Below the pieces are notes generated by a model. The model was not told the DNA's origin, made no database searches, and saw only the letters and a program-made list of their open reading frames with translations. Below are positions 40,438 through 49,171 of a DNA stretch of 64,000 bases, piece by piece. Each line of letters begins with the position of its first letter. Positions within the stretch are counted from its first letter, which is position 1. Source of the stretch: Bacteroides sp. Marseille-P3684 (GTDB taxonomy: Bacteria > Bacteroidota > Bacteroidia > Bacteroidales > Bacteroidaceae). The DNA is taken from NCBI RefSeq assembly GCF_900291465.1, contig NZ_LT985808.1, positions 62,001 through 126,000 of the forward strand. The letters run 5' to 3'. The position numbers and the translations under genes are program-made.

Positions 40438-41337
40438 TTATACCAGATGAGCGATCAGCTCTTCACGGTCACCCGGCAACATGTCGATGACAGGAATCTC
40501 AATCATCGTGTAGCAACCCGGTTGCTGCTTCATGGCGGCACGCGCCACATTCACCAGTACCTGAGCGGTCAACGCCGGATTGTTGATGTGCATGTTGAAC
40601 TCGAAGAGCTGGTTCTGTGTCTTGCCCGACACGCCCTTGCGCACCAGGTTCACACCGTGACCCATATCCTTCAAATCGTCCACACAGGCAACCTGCATCA
40701 CGTGTGTCTCATCATGGGCGAAATACGGGTCGGCCTTGATGGCAGCTGTCACTTCGGCGAGCGTATGTCCGTCCTCGATTTCCACATAAACCATGCGGCG
40801 GTGGATACCGGTACCGACGGGAATGGTCATTGACAGGGCAGCCTTCACACCCTTGATGGCTTTCACTGCCACGGTGTGCCCCATGCTCATGCCCGGACCG
40901 AAATTGGTATAGCTGATTCCCTTGGGAGCAAGGCTCTGCATCAAGGTGCGGACGATGGAGTCGCTTCCCGGATCCCATCCGGCAGAAATGATGGAGACTG
41001 CCTGATGCTCCTTAGCCACCTTGTCAAGCGAACGGCGGAGGTCGACAATCTGCGTATGAATGTCAAAGCTGTCCACCGTATTGATGCCCAACGCCAGGCA
41101 CTCCTTGGCATGCTCCTCGACGCTGCGGGTCGGTGTTGCCAGAATAGCCACATCCACATCGGAAAGTTCCTTAATGCTCTTCACTACCGGATAGGGTTCC
41201 AACTCTGCCGGCTTGTTTTCTGCACCATGACGACGGACGATGCCTGCGATCTCAAAATCGGGAGCCACTTGCAGTGCTTCCAACGTAAAATGTCCGATAT
41301 TTCCATATCCGACAATGGCAGCTCTAATCTTTTTCAT
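40438..41337 (-). CDS. ddh: meso-Diaminopimelate dehydrogenase
   Basis: A 299-residue NADPH-dependent enzyme making meso-diaminopimelate, the cross-linking residue of peptidoglycan and precursor of lysine, in one step. The Rossmann motif VGYGNIGHF is at residues 9-17, and the substrate region includes SAGWDPGSDSIVR and NFGPGMSMGHT. Length is normal. The start at 41337 follows a promoter at 41376-41383; the longer frame crosses it. Confidence 0.93.
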   Translation of the reverse strand: MKKIRAAIVGYGNIGHFTLEALQVAPDFEIAGIVRRHGAENKPAELEPYPVVKSIKELSDVDVAILATPTRSVEEHAKECLALGINTVDSFDIHTQIVDLRRSLDKVAKEHQAVSIISAGWDPGSDSIVRTLMQSLAPKGISYTNFGPGMSMGHTVAVKAIKGVKAALSMTIPVGTGIHRRMVYVEIEDGHTLAEVTAAIKADPYFAHDETHVMQVACVDDLKDMGHGVNLVRKGVSGKTQNQLFEFNMHINNPALTAQVLVNVARAAMKQQPGCYTMIEIPVIDMLPGDREELIAHLV

Positions 41338-41375
41338 TTTTCTTTCCTGATTACAATTTTCTACTAAATGTGGTG

Positions 41376-41403
41376 CAAAAGTAGACAAAGCTCACTATAT
41401 TTG
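41376..41403. promoter_or_regulatory. Divergent promoters for ddh and ruvA
   Basis: Minus-strand TACTTTTG at 41376-41383 for ddh and plus-strand TATATTTG at 41396-41403 for ruvA, 12 bp apart. Confidence 0.6.
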
Positions 41404-41434
41404 CAATGAACATCTAGCAAATAAGTCAAAAAAG

Positions 41435-42031
41435 ATGATAGAATACATCAAAGGTGATATTACGGAACTGACGCCTGCCACCGCAGTCATCGAGTGTGGA
41501 GGCGTAGGCTATGAAGCCAACATCTCCCTCAACACGTTCTCGGCGATACAGAACCTGAGCCGCACGAAACTCTACATTTATGAGGCCATCCGCGAAGATG
41601 CACACGTGCTCTACGGGTTTGCCGACAAGCAGGAGCGCGAACTGTTCCTGCTGCTCATCTCCGTGTCGGGCATCGGCGGAAACACCGCACGCATGATTCT
41701 CTCCGCACTGACGCCCGCGGAGCTGTGCAACGTAATCAGCAGCGGGAACGACAAGCTGCTCAAGACGGTGAAAGGCATCGGCCTGAAAACCGCCCAACGT
41801 ATCATCGTCGACCTGAAAGACAAGATTGCCGCGCTCGGTCTGGGCAATGCGTCCGGAGCGGCAGAGCTTCCGATGAACCTGCAAAACGAGATTGTGGACG
41901 AAGCGGTAGCTGCATTGACCATGCTCGGATTCCCGGCCGCCGCCTCGCAGAAGGTAGTCCACGCCATCCTGAAAGAGGAACCGGACAGCCCCGTGGAGAA
42001 AGTCATCAAGCTTGCCTTGAAGCGGCTCTGA
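41435..42031 (+). CDS. ruvA: Holliday junction DNA helicase subunit RuvA
   Basis: A 198-residue junction-binding protein that recruits RuvB for branch migration. It has the N-terminal OB fold (about 1-63, [23 protein letters not shown]), two helix-hairpin-helix motifs ([10 protein letters not shown] and [13 protein letters not shown]), and the C-terminal RuvB-binding domain (about 148-198). ruvB is not adjacent, as is common in this phylum. Confidence 0.96.
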   Translation: MIEYIKGDITELTPATAVIECGGVGYEANISLNTFSAIQNLSRTKLYIYEAIREDAHVLYGFADKQERELFLLLISVSGIGGNTARMILSALTPAELCNVISSGNDKLLKTVKGIGLKTAQRIIVDLKDKIAALGLGNASGAAELPMNLQNEIVDEAVAALTMLGFPAAASQKVVHAILKEEPDSPVEKVIKLALKRL

Positions 42032-42041
42032 AGATTCCCGT

Positions 42042-42617
42042 TCACACCATCCCCAGGTCGGCAAACATCGCCGCATAGAACACCGCCTTCTTCTCCAGCG
42101 ACAACGGATAGGCGCGTGAAGACGACGGCATGCGGTAGAGCCTCATCGGACGTTCCTCCAACTGAAAAGGCGAATAACTGCCTACCGTCGGCGCCTGTAC
42201 GTCAAAGGTCTCGCACAGGGTGTCGGTGGCTTTCTGTCCCGTCGTGACAATTGCCCGGCAATGGGGAATCTGCCGCAACAGTCCTCTCACGTCGGTAGAT
42301 TCCACCACTTCCAGGTATTTATCGGAAGCGTTGTCCTGCAGACGGCGTATGCTGGTGGCTGTATCGTACAGTGCGATGCCGCGTTCGTTCAGGAAGTCCA
42401 CAATCATCTCTTTCCTGAAGCGTTTCGCCGCCACATCCACGAAGTGATTGCGGTCACCGAAAAAGACTTGCCCCACGATGCGCCACATGTCGTTGATGAA
42501 ATTGGGGTAATAGAAGTCCATGCACCAACGTTTCTGTTGGGGCGGAAAGCTGCCTAGCATCAGCAGACGGGCATTAGCCGGAAGGAAAGGTTTCAGCGGG
42601 TGTTGTTCTACATTCAT
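42042..42617 (-). CDS. Uracil-DNA glycosylase-family protein
   Basis: A 191-residue protein of the uracil-DNA glycosylase superfamily, of the type annotated as mismatch or deoxyinosine glycosylase. The N-terminal active-site strand reads LLMLGSFPP, followed by DFYYPNFINDMWRIVGQVF; the C-terminal catalytic-loop region is RLYRMPSSSRAYPLS. It likely removes damaged bases such as uracil or hypoxanthine. It is convergent with ruvA with a 10-bp gap. The start at 42617 follows a promoter at 42649. Confidence 0.8.
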   Translation of the reverse strand: MNVEQHPLKPFLPANARLLMLGSFPPQQKRWCMDFYYPNFINDMWRIVGQVFFGDRNHFVDVAAKRFRKEMIVDFLNERGIALYDTATSIRRLQDNASDKYLEVVESTDVRGLLRQIPHCRAIVTTGQKATDTLCETFDVQAPTVGSYSPFQLEERPMRLYRMPSSSRAYPLSLEKKAVFYAAMFADLGMV

Positions 42618-42648
42618 AATTCTCCTGTATCCAATGGTTCTGTGCGTG

Positions 42649-42656
42649 CAAAGGTA
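42649..42656 (-). promoter_or_regulatory. Glycosylase promoter, TACCTTTG
   Basis: Perfect minus-strand TAnnTTTG match, 32 bp before the ATG at 42617. Confidence 0.55.
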
Positions 42657-42726
42657 AGGAGAATACCGGCAAACTGGGAGGAATGAGGATAGGAAAATGG
42701 GATACTCCTCTCTTATCAAACGCTGA

Positions 42727-42749
42727 AGGCGGCCCCAAAGAGGTCGCCT
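42727..42749 (-). terminator. Hairpin at the end of the fimbrial operon
   Basis: Stem AGGCGGCC/GGTCGCCT with one G-T type mismatch, about 104 bp past the stop of the tip gene. Weak. Confidence 0.35.
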
Positions 42750-42852
42750 CCAGACATTCGTGATAAATTATCAAATAAAGTTCGTCATCCCGACGAATAT
42801 GTTCTCTGCTCAGTTCGTCACATCACGGACGCAACCAGATCATCCAACTCTC

Positions 42853-45800
42853 TTACCAAGCTCTTGCTTCCTGTAAGTCAGCCTCTGTTGCATCCCTAAC
42901 ACAACGGACATAGCCTCTTCCAAGTTCATTATCACTTGCTGTTATTATTTTTGATGTATTAAAATAGAAGCCCTTTCGTACGTTAGTATTGGAGAATTGA
43001 GTCCTCGAATAAGAATTTGTCTTCATGTTAATCTGATCGTTCGCAGTGGACATAACCATCAATTCATTCAAACTTGGCGTTCTCCAATATCCTCTGTCGC
43101 TACGATCGCTCTTCTCATAATAAGAAGAACAGGGATCATCTCCATAACTCCAAACACCATTCGTATAAATACCAAAGGCTATCTGATAATTTGAGACCTC
43201 AATATCCTTACTTGCAACCACAAAAGCTCCTGGCAGCATCATCTGATCTACATCTTCTTCGTTATGAGGTTCGTAAGGTTCTCGCTGAGGAGTCTCACTC
43301 GGTCTAAAAATAGACTCGACCAACCTGTCACCGAAATCAAAAACAGCATTTTTAGTATTTCCCTGACCAATTGCCTTCAATTCGCCATAGACAGGTTCAG
43401 CCAAAGCTTCAGTACCCACAAGCCTCTCTTCATCCATACCGGCATCATTAACAAGAGTCTTCTTGGGCAAGTTACGTACACATCGTATCATCGCCTTACC
43501 ACCCATCGTTGGAGAACCATAGGCTCCAACCTCAACAGCCCAATATAATGTATAGTCATAGTCATTATTGGGTGGATTGCTCGTATTGACATAATATAAA
43601 GCTCCATCTTCCAAATAATTGTCCGGATATGATGCACCTATCATTGTTGACTTGTCACCAACATACAGCCGTGTTTCACTGGGTAAAGCCTTTACTCCAA
43701 TGCCAATCCGCAGATACTGGGACAAAGCCGGTAAATACCAACGGACTTCATCCTTATCTATTTTTCCATCACCATTCAAGTCACGGTTACGTGCCATACA
43801 GGCTTTTACAGCTGCATTATATTTTAAACCGGAATAGTTCCAAACATTGCCCGAACTTGAATTATCATCGGTGTACCCGACCTGTGTAAAGTCTATATAA
43901 GAACGCCAGTCCTGCACACCTGACGACACTATACCCAAATTGGTCAACATATTATCACGACCATTAGACCAGTCATCAGAACTTCTGTTAGGATCTCCAA
44001 ATCCCTGAATCACACCATTCTCATTGTATGTTTCCAATCCCAAAGCATTGGTTGTTCCAGAGGCTTCCGGCTTATAGAACGTTGCAATCGAATGTTGCGT
44101 AATATAAGTCTGTGCTGTAGAATATGTACTATTATGGTCTTCGCTGATTTGCATATTGCTTGCAATCATCATCGTACGTGCTTCTTTACCTGTAAAAGCA
44201 TCCCATGCCACAAGTTGATGCGCCAGATTCTCCCTATAAAAATACTCATCAATAAATATCGTAAAACGAGCTTTCCAATCACCGTTCTCTTGTATCAAGA
44301 TCAAGCCGTTATCCGAAGATGGCTGCTGTTTCATGTAAAGCTGATAAATGGCATCTCCCATCATCCGGCATATTTCGTAAGGAGAATAAAGTTCGTCACT
44401 ATTCTCTCCCGGATAGAGAGATATGGTTTCATCCTCTTTCTGTGGATAAAATTCAATCCATCTATAATCAATTCCAGCCATATCCTTTTCTTCATATCCT
44501 GAATTATCCGGGTCATAAGGCAGTCGTAGTTCTTCAGTTGAAGAAACAGTGTTCATTGGCGAATGAATCGCCAAAAGGAAATGGTTGGCAATGTTTTTTT
44601 TTACCTTGTTTTCTGTAGCACTCTCAGAGTTTGGATTAAGTTCTTGTACCTTACGCAAAATATCAGACAAGTTATATTCTACAAATACTTGCTCATAATG
44701 GGCATCCAGACTGAAGATTTTTGAAGCATCTCCCATTTCTATGACATTCCCTTCGGCTCCATTCTGGTATTCCTCCGGAGTCTTCTCTGCTTCTACTTTA
44801 ATCTTTTCCAATCCATGCACCTTTACCGTATATGTGTAGATATTATTACGCTCAACAGAAAAATTATCCATACTACCTGTTTTTTCGCTGAAATCTCCCA
44901 GATGAATCGTATATTCCACATCACCATAACGTGTCAACTTACCATCAGTGATTTCCTTACAAATACCTTTCAGGACCACGTAAGTAGCCTTATCCGGCGC
45001 ATAAACCCACTTCTTATCAGAGCCTGTACCCTCGAAACTTTCACGGTCATCATAATCACCACACCCTTCAACCTTCACACTCTGCAGGTTTTCCGGGATA
45101 TGTACATCAAATTCCGCAATATGGTCATCACCTGCGCTTGCAATATTTACCGGATTTGCATGATAGACGTCCTTAGCAACATCAGCTGTCTCCGTATTCA
45201 ACACAGAAGATTGTGCTGCTATATTATAAAATGCATAGCTACTTGGTTCAAACGTAACCTCTTTATTTCCTTCTTTATAGGATGTATAAATCACAAATTT
45301 AATTTGTGCAACCAGACGCTTTAATTTTACATTACCCTCCGGCTGACCATCCTGAACCTTCACTTTACCATAACCAGACAATGGCATATAGCCACTGGCA
45401 AAATTAGGATATGTCTTACCGTCCACTATAACATTGGATAACGTATACAAGACTTCTTCAAATCTGTCACGCCCTTCCTTGGCTGCATTCTCCAATTTTG
45501 TCAGTGTATCATTTTCCCACAAGCCCGTTGATGTATTACCCACAGCATAAACATATTGCTCACCTTCATAGAGGGTTAGGTTTTTCACAGTGTAATACTG
45601 TCCATCTTCGCCTCTTCCTCCTTTCACCAAGGTGGCATCATCTGTAGATACCGTTTGGGAAGATAAAAAGTCATTTTCAGAAAATACGTAAATTTGAGCA
45701 TTATACATACCTGAGCGCGTATTATCCGCCCTCGTGACTTCCACCTGCATGGAGTTTGGAACAGCAAATTTCAGGTCTACCTGAACTGGCTTATTCACGT

Positions 45801-45897
45801 CGGCACCTTCTGACGTACGGTTCATCAAGTCATCTTGACAAGCCGTGATGCCCATGACGCAAAGCATCGTGTATATAATATATCTTATCGTTTTCAT
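42853..45897 (-). CDS. Large DUF4906-type fimbrial protein, probable tip
   Basis: A 1014-residue lipoprotein (lipobox GITAC, Cys about 20, then QDD) at the end of the fimbrial operon. The N-terminal half (about 35-380) resembles a fimbrillin-type beta-sandwich. The C-terminal part contains a formylglycine/lectin-like region with NRDLNGDGKIDKDEVRWYLPALSQY, RCVRNLP, and a final GYVRCVRDAT motif typical of DUF4906-type proteins. The NGDGKIDKDE stretch looks like a calcium-binding loop. By position and size it is probably the tip adhesin. GC content is clearly lower than in the first operon genes. It starts 16 bp after the previous stop. Confidence 0.8.
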   Translation of the reverse strand: MKTIRYIIYTMLCVMGITACQDDLMNRTSEGADVNKPVQVDLKFAVPNSMQVEVTRADNTRSGMYNAQIYVFSENDFLSSQTVSTDDATLVKGGRGEDGQYYTVKNLTLYEGEQYVYAVGNTSTGLWENDTLTKLENAAKEGRDRFEEVLYTLSNVIVDGKTYPNFASGYMPLSGYGKVKVQDGQPEGNVKLKRLVAQIKFVIYTSYKEGNKEVTFEPSSYAFYNIAAQSSVLNTETADVAKDVYHANPVNIASAGDDHIAEFDVHIPENLQSVKVEGCGDYDDRESFEGTGSDKKWVYAPDKATYVVLKGICKEITDGKLTRYGDVEYTIHLGDFSEKTGSMDNFSVERNNIYTYTVKVHGLEKIKVEAEKTPEEYQNGAEGNVIEMGDASKIFSLDAHYEQVFVEYNLSDILRKVQELNPNSESATENKVKKNIANHFLLAIHSPMNTVSSTEELRLPYDPDNSGYEEKDMAGIDYRWIEFYPQKEDETISLYPGENSDELYSPYEICRMMGDAIYQLYMKQQPSSDNGLILIQENGDWKARFTIFIDEYFYRENLAHQLVAWDAFTGKEARTMMIASNMQISEDHNSTYSTAQTYITQHSIATFYKPEASGTTNALGLETYNENGVIQGFGDPNRSSDDWSNGRDNMLTNLGIVSSGVQDWRSYIDFTQVGYTDDNSSSGNVWNYSGLKYNAAVKACMARNRDLNGDGKIDKDEVRWYLPALSQYLRIGIGVKALPSETRLYVGDKSTMIGASYPDNYLEDGALYYVNTSNPPNNDYDYTLYWAVEVGAYGSPTMGGKAMIRCVRNLPKKTLVNDAGMDEERLVGTEALAEPVYGELKAIGQGNTKNAVFDFGDRLVESIFRPSETPQREPYEPHNEEDVDQMMLPGAFVVASKDIEVSNYQIAFGIYTNGVWSYGDDPCSSYYEKSDRSDRGYWRTPSLNELMVMSTANDQINMKTNSYSRTQFSNTNVRKGFYFNTSKIITASDNELGRGYVRCVRDATEADLQEARAW

Positions 45898-45913
45898 AAT
45901 GACTGCTTTTTAA

Positions 45914-46915
45914 TCAAATGAACGGTGGAACTTCTATATTCTTTACACCCCAGGGAACAACCAAGATATCAAGGTCTGTCTCCACTTCTTTGTGGATGTT
46001 TACAGTAGCACGGATTTCTACCTGGTCATTCCGATTGATGTAATTCCTTCCTGCTTCATCGAAATGGATAGTAACCGGAGTCGCCAATGCTTCAAATCCT
46101 GTCGTATTGGACATCAGCGAGAGTGTGAAACAGTTAGTCTTCTGTACTCCTGTTTCGTAAATATAGCCGGTAAATACCGCTTCATCCTTGTCCGGTGTAA
46201 CTTTAACATTTTCAGCATCCAGTGATATTTCATTGAATTGCACGCCAACAGGCAATTGCTGGGACTTGTCAAAGAGATAAGTACGGTCGGCAATAAACGG
46301 ACCGAACTTCACTTGTTGCAAAGTAAAAGGTTCACCCGACTGGTTGTCGACATAAAGTACCACCTTCGCCACTGCATGCACGATTTCAATCTCGATTTGC
46401 TGATTCTCCTCTCCCTTAACCTGTACACCTTCTTTCATGCCTGTGATGGGCAGACCGGAGGTACTGATCTGGCTGCGCGTCTTCGGGAAATAGGGAGCAT
46501 CGGACGGATTGGTGATGACCCGGTTCAGGAAATTCTCGTCAACCGTACTGACGTCATCCAGGTCAGTCAAGCCTACGCTCGCCTCGTTGGCAATGACATA
46601 GAAGTTCTTTGTTCCTACGGGGACGCCGAGGATGGTCAGTGTTGTTTGCGAAACATCATTAAAATTTTGGACTGTATTGATTTCCACCTTATCTTTATCA
46701 TCGGTAATCAATACGCGGAGTGTCTTGATGCCTTCATTCTCATCAACATCGGCTGTACCCTGTCCGTCGGCACGGGTACTGAACACGAGATTGACCGTTG
46801 CGGTCTCGTCGGTGGAGCCTGCATAGTCTTCCTTGATACAGGAGGACAGAAGAAACGTGAGCCACACGAGTGGCAGCAGGCATCTATATAATCGGTTCGT
46901 CTTTTTCATACGCAT
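45914..46915 (-). CDS. Fimbrillin-like accessory lipoprotein
   Basis: A 333-residue lipoprotein (lipobox LLSSC, Cys about 26, followed by IKEDY, like the anchor gene upstream). The fold reads as an N-terminal FimA/Mfa-like domain (TVNLVFSTRADGQ, LRVLITDDK) and a C-terminal strand-rich domain ending VVPWGVKNIEVPPFI. It is most likely a minor shaft or tip-complex subunit. Gaps of about 15 bp on each side place it tightly in the operon. A Met at 46909 may be the true start. Confidence 0.8.
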   Translation of the reverse strand: MRMKKTNRLYRCLLPLVWLTFLLSSCIKEDYAGSTDETATVNLVFSTRADGQGTADVDENEGIKTLRVLITDDKDKVEINTVQNFNDVSQTTLTILGVPVGTKNFYVIANEASVGLTDLDDVSTVDENFLNRVITNPSDAPYFPKTRSQISTSGLPITGMKEGVQVKGEENQQIEIEIVHAVAKVVLYVDNQSGEPFTLQQVKFGPFIADRTYLFDKSQQLPVGVQFNEISLDAENVKVTPDKDEAVFTGYIYETGVQKTNCFTLSLMSNTTGFEALATPVTIHFDEAGRNYINRNDQVEIRATVNIHKEVETDLDILVVPWGVKNIEVPPFI

Positions 46916-46930
46916 TGGTTTTCATGTCAG

Positions 46931-47869
46931 TTAATTCCATTCGGGCTTGCCGTCCACGATAACCCATTCGGGCAGTTCGATGGAGACGTTCACGCCGTGG
47001 AAAGTGATGGATATCGGCAGTGCTGCCTCTTGAAGAGTCACATCAATTTCATCGTCGTAGTACTGCAGGTAGTTGTAGATATTGCCACGCACGAGCTCTT
47101 TGCCGGTGGCTTTCTCGGTCAATACCAGCGTATGTTCGCAACAGTCTTCCGACAGGATACCGTCGCAGTCCATGCGGAACACCGCCAGGTCGTCCGTGCG
47201 ATAACACTGCTCCGTGTCATCCCACACGAGGTCGGGATAGAGCGTTCCCTTCTCGTCCTGATTGACAGCATTATTGAACGACGTCTGTGCGTTGGAGTTT
47301 TCAAGGCTCAACTGATAAGCGATGCCATCGGCACGTGTTCCCGGTGCAGGCAGTCCGTGTATTTCCACCTGCATGTCGATGTGCGAACTGTAGAGGGTCA
47401 CTGTGTCGCGATACATCACCCCTTCGCCTCCGGGAAGGAAAAATTCCTTCTGACCCATGTAGTTGTGGTCATGCGACGTCACCGGATCGCCGCTTCCCCA
47501 GTTGGGATGCTGGATAAAGATGTCATCGAAGCTGGTAGCCTGCAGGTTCACCACCTCCGTTGCATCGTAGGCATTGCCAACCGCCACCACCTTATAACGT
47601 TTTCCGACAGGCAACTTAAACGACGGTTTGGCTGCAAAGTGTGAGAGTTCGTCCTGGTTGTAATGGCCGACGCCGAGGATGTGTCCGCCTTCATCGAAAA
47701 CATACAGGTCTACCTTACTCATGTATTGATAAAGTACATCCGTATCGCCGTCCGCCAGATATTGGAAGTAGATGGTCACGTTGTCGCAATCATCATAGTC
47801 TTCTTTGATGCAGCCGGTAGCCAGGACGAGTGCCACCAGCATCAGCATTATGTTTCTTATTTGTTTCAT
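46931..47869 (-). CDS. mfa2: FimB/Mfa2-family fimbrial anchor lipoprotein
   Basis: A 312-residue lipoprotein (lipobox LATGC, Cys about 20, then IKEDYDDC). The mature protein shows the FimB/Mfa2 pattern of two beta-sandwich domains (VTIYFQYLADGDTDVLYQYMSKVDLYVFDEGG; SHIDMQVEIHGLP). In Porphyromonas Mfa2 anchors the fimbria in the outer membrane and limits its length. It is separated from the major subunit gene by 135 bp containing a terminator-like hairpin, so it is probably made in lower amount. Confidence 0.87.
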   Translation of the reverse strand: MKQIRNIMLMLVALVLATGCIKEDYDDCDNVTIYFQYLADGDTDVLYQYMSKVDLYVFDEGGHILGVGHYNQDELSHFAAKPSFKLPVGKRYKVVAVGNAYDATEVVNLQATSFDDIFIQHPNWGSGDPVTSHDHNYMGQKEFFLPGGEGVMYRDTVTLYSSHIDMQVEIHGLPAPGTRADGIAYQLSLENSNAQTSFNNAVNQDEKGTLYPDLVWDDTEQCYRTDDLAVFRMDCDGILSEDCCEHTLVLTEKATGKELVRGNIYNYLQYYDDEIDVTLQEAALPISITFHGVNVSIELPEWVIVDGKPEWN

Positions 47870-47941
47870 ATACTCATCCGTGTTTATTTGTTGACAAGGA
47901 TCAAACTGTATGTTTATTCCGTAAGAGGGAGGGAAAAGAGA

Positions 47942-47975
47942 GCAAGGCGGAGCGGTTTGCAGTGCTCCGCCTTGC
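47942..47975 (-). terminator. Intra-operon terminator between mfa1 and mfa2
   Basis: A 12-bp perfect GC-rich stem (GCAAGGCGGAGC/GCTCCGCCTTGC) with a 10-nt loop, 29 bp past the mfa1 stop, followed on the minus strand by a pyrimidine-rich CTCTCTTTTCCC stretch. It probably terminates part of the transcripts so that the major subunit exceeds the minor ones. Confidence 0.65.
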
Positions 47976-48004
47976 CATGATACGTGTTTATGATTATTGG
48001 GGGA

Positions 48005-49114
48005 TTAGTTCCACTCTACACTACCGGTCGCAATGGTCCAAGCTTTCACAGTGACAACGGCATAGATATGCACATCTTCACCTCCCTGCCAGCCTTGGCC
48101 GATAGCCTCATCAGGAATTTCAAGCGACTCCACCTTATAGATGTATCCTGCCGGGAATTTGGTAATCACATTGTCATCACCTGCACCAAATGCTTCTTTA
48201 TAAGCAGCAGATGCCTCATCCAGTTTGTAGTTTTTCACCGTAGCGTATCCAAAACCATTTGTCGGCCAGATGGTTCCAGCGTAATCGGTCGTATTGATGG
48301 AGATGTTGCTAAAGCATACCTTCAATGTCGGCAATTCACCACTGGTGACGGGAGCTATATTGAAGGCATAGCATTGGTTATTTGCAGGCCATACAGGGGA
48401 CTGTATCTCTTCATTGTATTTCGCAAAGTCCTCATTGATTGCAGGGCTACTCATCAGGTTGTTGACATCCCAAGCTTCTGCCTCAGCCACCCCTGCAACT
48501 CCATCGAGCATCACGCCATCAATCTTGATGGTATTGAACATACACTTCTTACCAGCTGTGTCCACGTGTTTGATGCCACCGAATTCCAGACGGGCCATTG
48601 TGTGCTCAGGCTCCAGTGCCACTTCATATTCCGTGATACCATCCTCGTCCTTATCACCCTTATTCACAAATTTTGTGGCAACTTCCGAATCATACAACGG
48701 TTCTGCCAGACCAGCATTGACAAATTCTTCGGGCGTCCAACCGCTGGACTTTTCAGTATTGATAAAGACCTCCATTTTTGACGGGTTACGTACGCCGGTG
48801 AACTGGAACTCCTTAACAGCCTCCAACATGGCTTGACGGGGATTCTCCTCTTCTGCAAAATCAGCAAGGTTGAACACCTTGTCTGTACCACCCTGTTGAG
48901 CAGTCAGCACCAGCTTGATAGAGTTCAAGGTCACCTCTTCGGAAGTAGTATAATCTGCTACCGGAATGGCTCTGCTCAATGCCGGTTCGGCAATATTCAC
49001 ACGAATGGTTGCTTCTCCTTCAATGGCTGCACTTGTGCCAAAATCTTCTTCATTACTGCAAGCAGCAAATGCCAGTGCTGCTGCTGAGAACATAATAAAA
49101 CTTCTTAGTTTCAT
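48005..49114 (-). CDS. mfa1: Mfa1-type major fimbrial subunit
   Basis: A 369-residue fimbrillin. The signal peptide ends at a lipobox (AFAAC, Cys about 18). After the mature N-terminus comes ATIRVNIAEPALSRAIPV; the Arg in LSRA is a candidate site for the Rgp-like protease cleavage that activates fimbrillins for donor-strand polymerisation. Two beta-sandwich domains follow, ending AWTIATGSVEWN, as in Mfa1 proteins. The start at 49114 gives a normal signal peptide. Confidence 0.87.
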   Translation of the reverse strand: MKLRSFIMFSAAALAFAACSNEEDFGTSAAIEGEATIRVNIAEPALSRAIPVADYTTSEEVTLNSIKLVLTAQQGGTDKVFNLADFAEEENPRQAMLEAVKEFQFTGVRNPSKMEVFINTEKSSGWTPEEFVNAGLAEPLYDSEVATKFVNKGDKDEDGITEYEVALEPEHTMARLEFGGIKHVDTAGKKCMFNTIKIDGVMLDGVAGVAEAEAWDVNNLMSSPAINEDFAKYNEEIQSPVWPANNQCYAFNIAPVTSGELPTLKVCFSNISINTTDYAGTIWPTNGFGYATVKNYKLDEASAAYKEAFGAGDDNVITKFPAGYIYKVESLEIPDEAIGQGWQGGEDVHIYAVVTVKAWTIATGSVEWN

Positions 49115-49171
49115 ACTCTTTAATTTTAAATTAAACAATCAGTTAATATGTAGGTTCTTACACTTCGTGAC

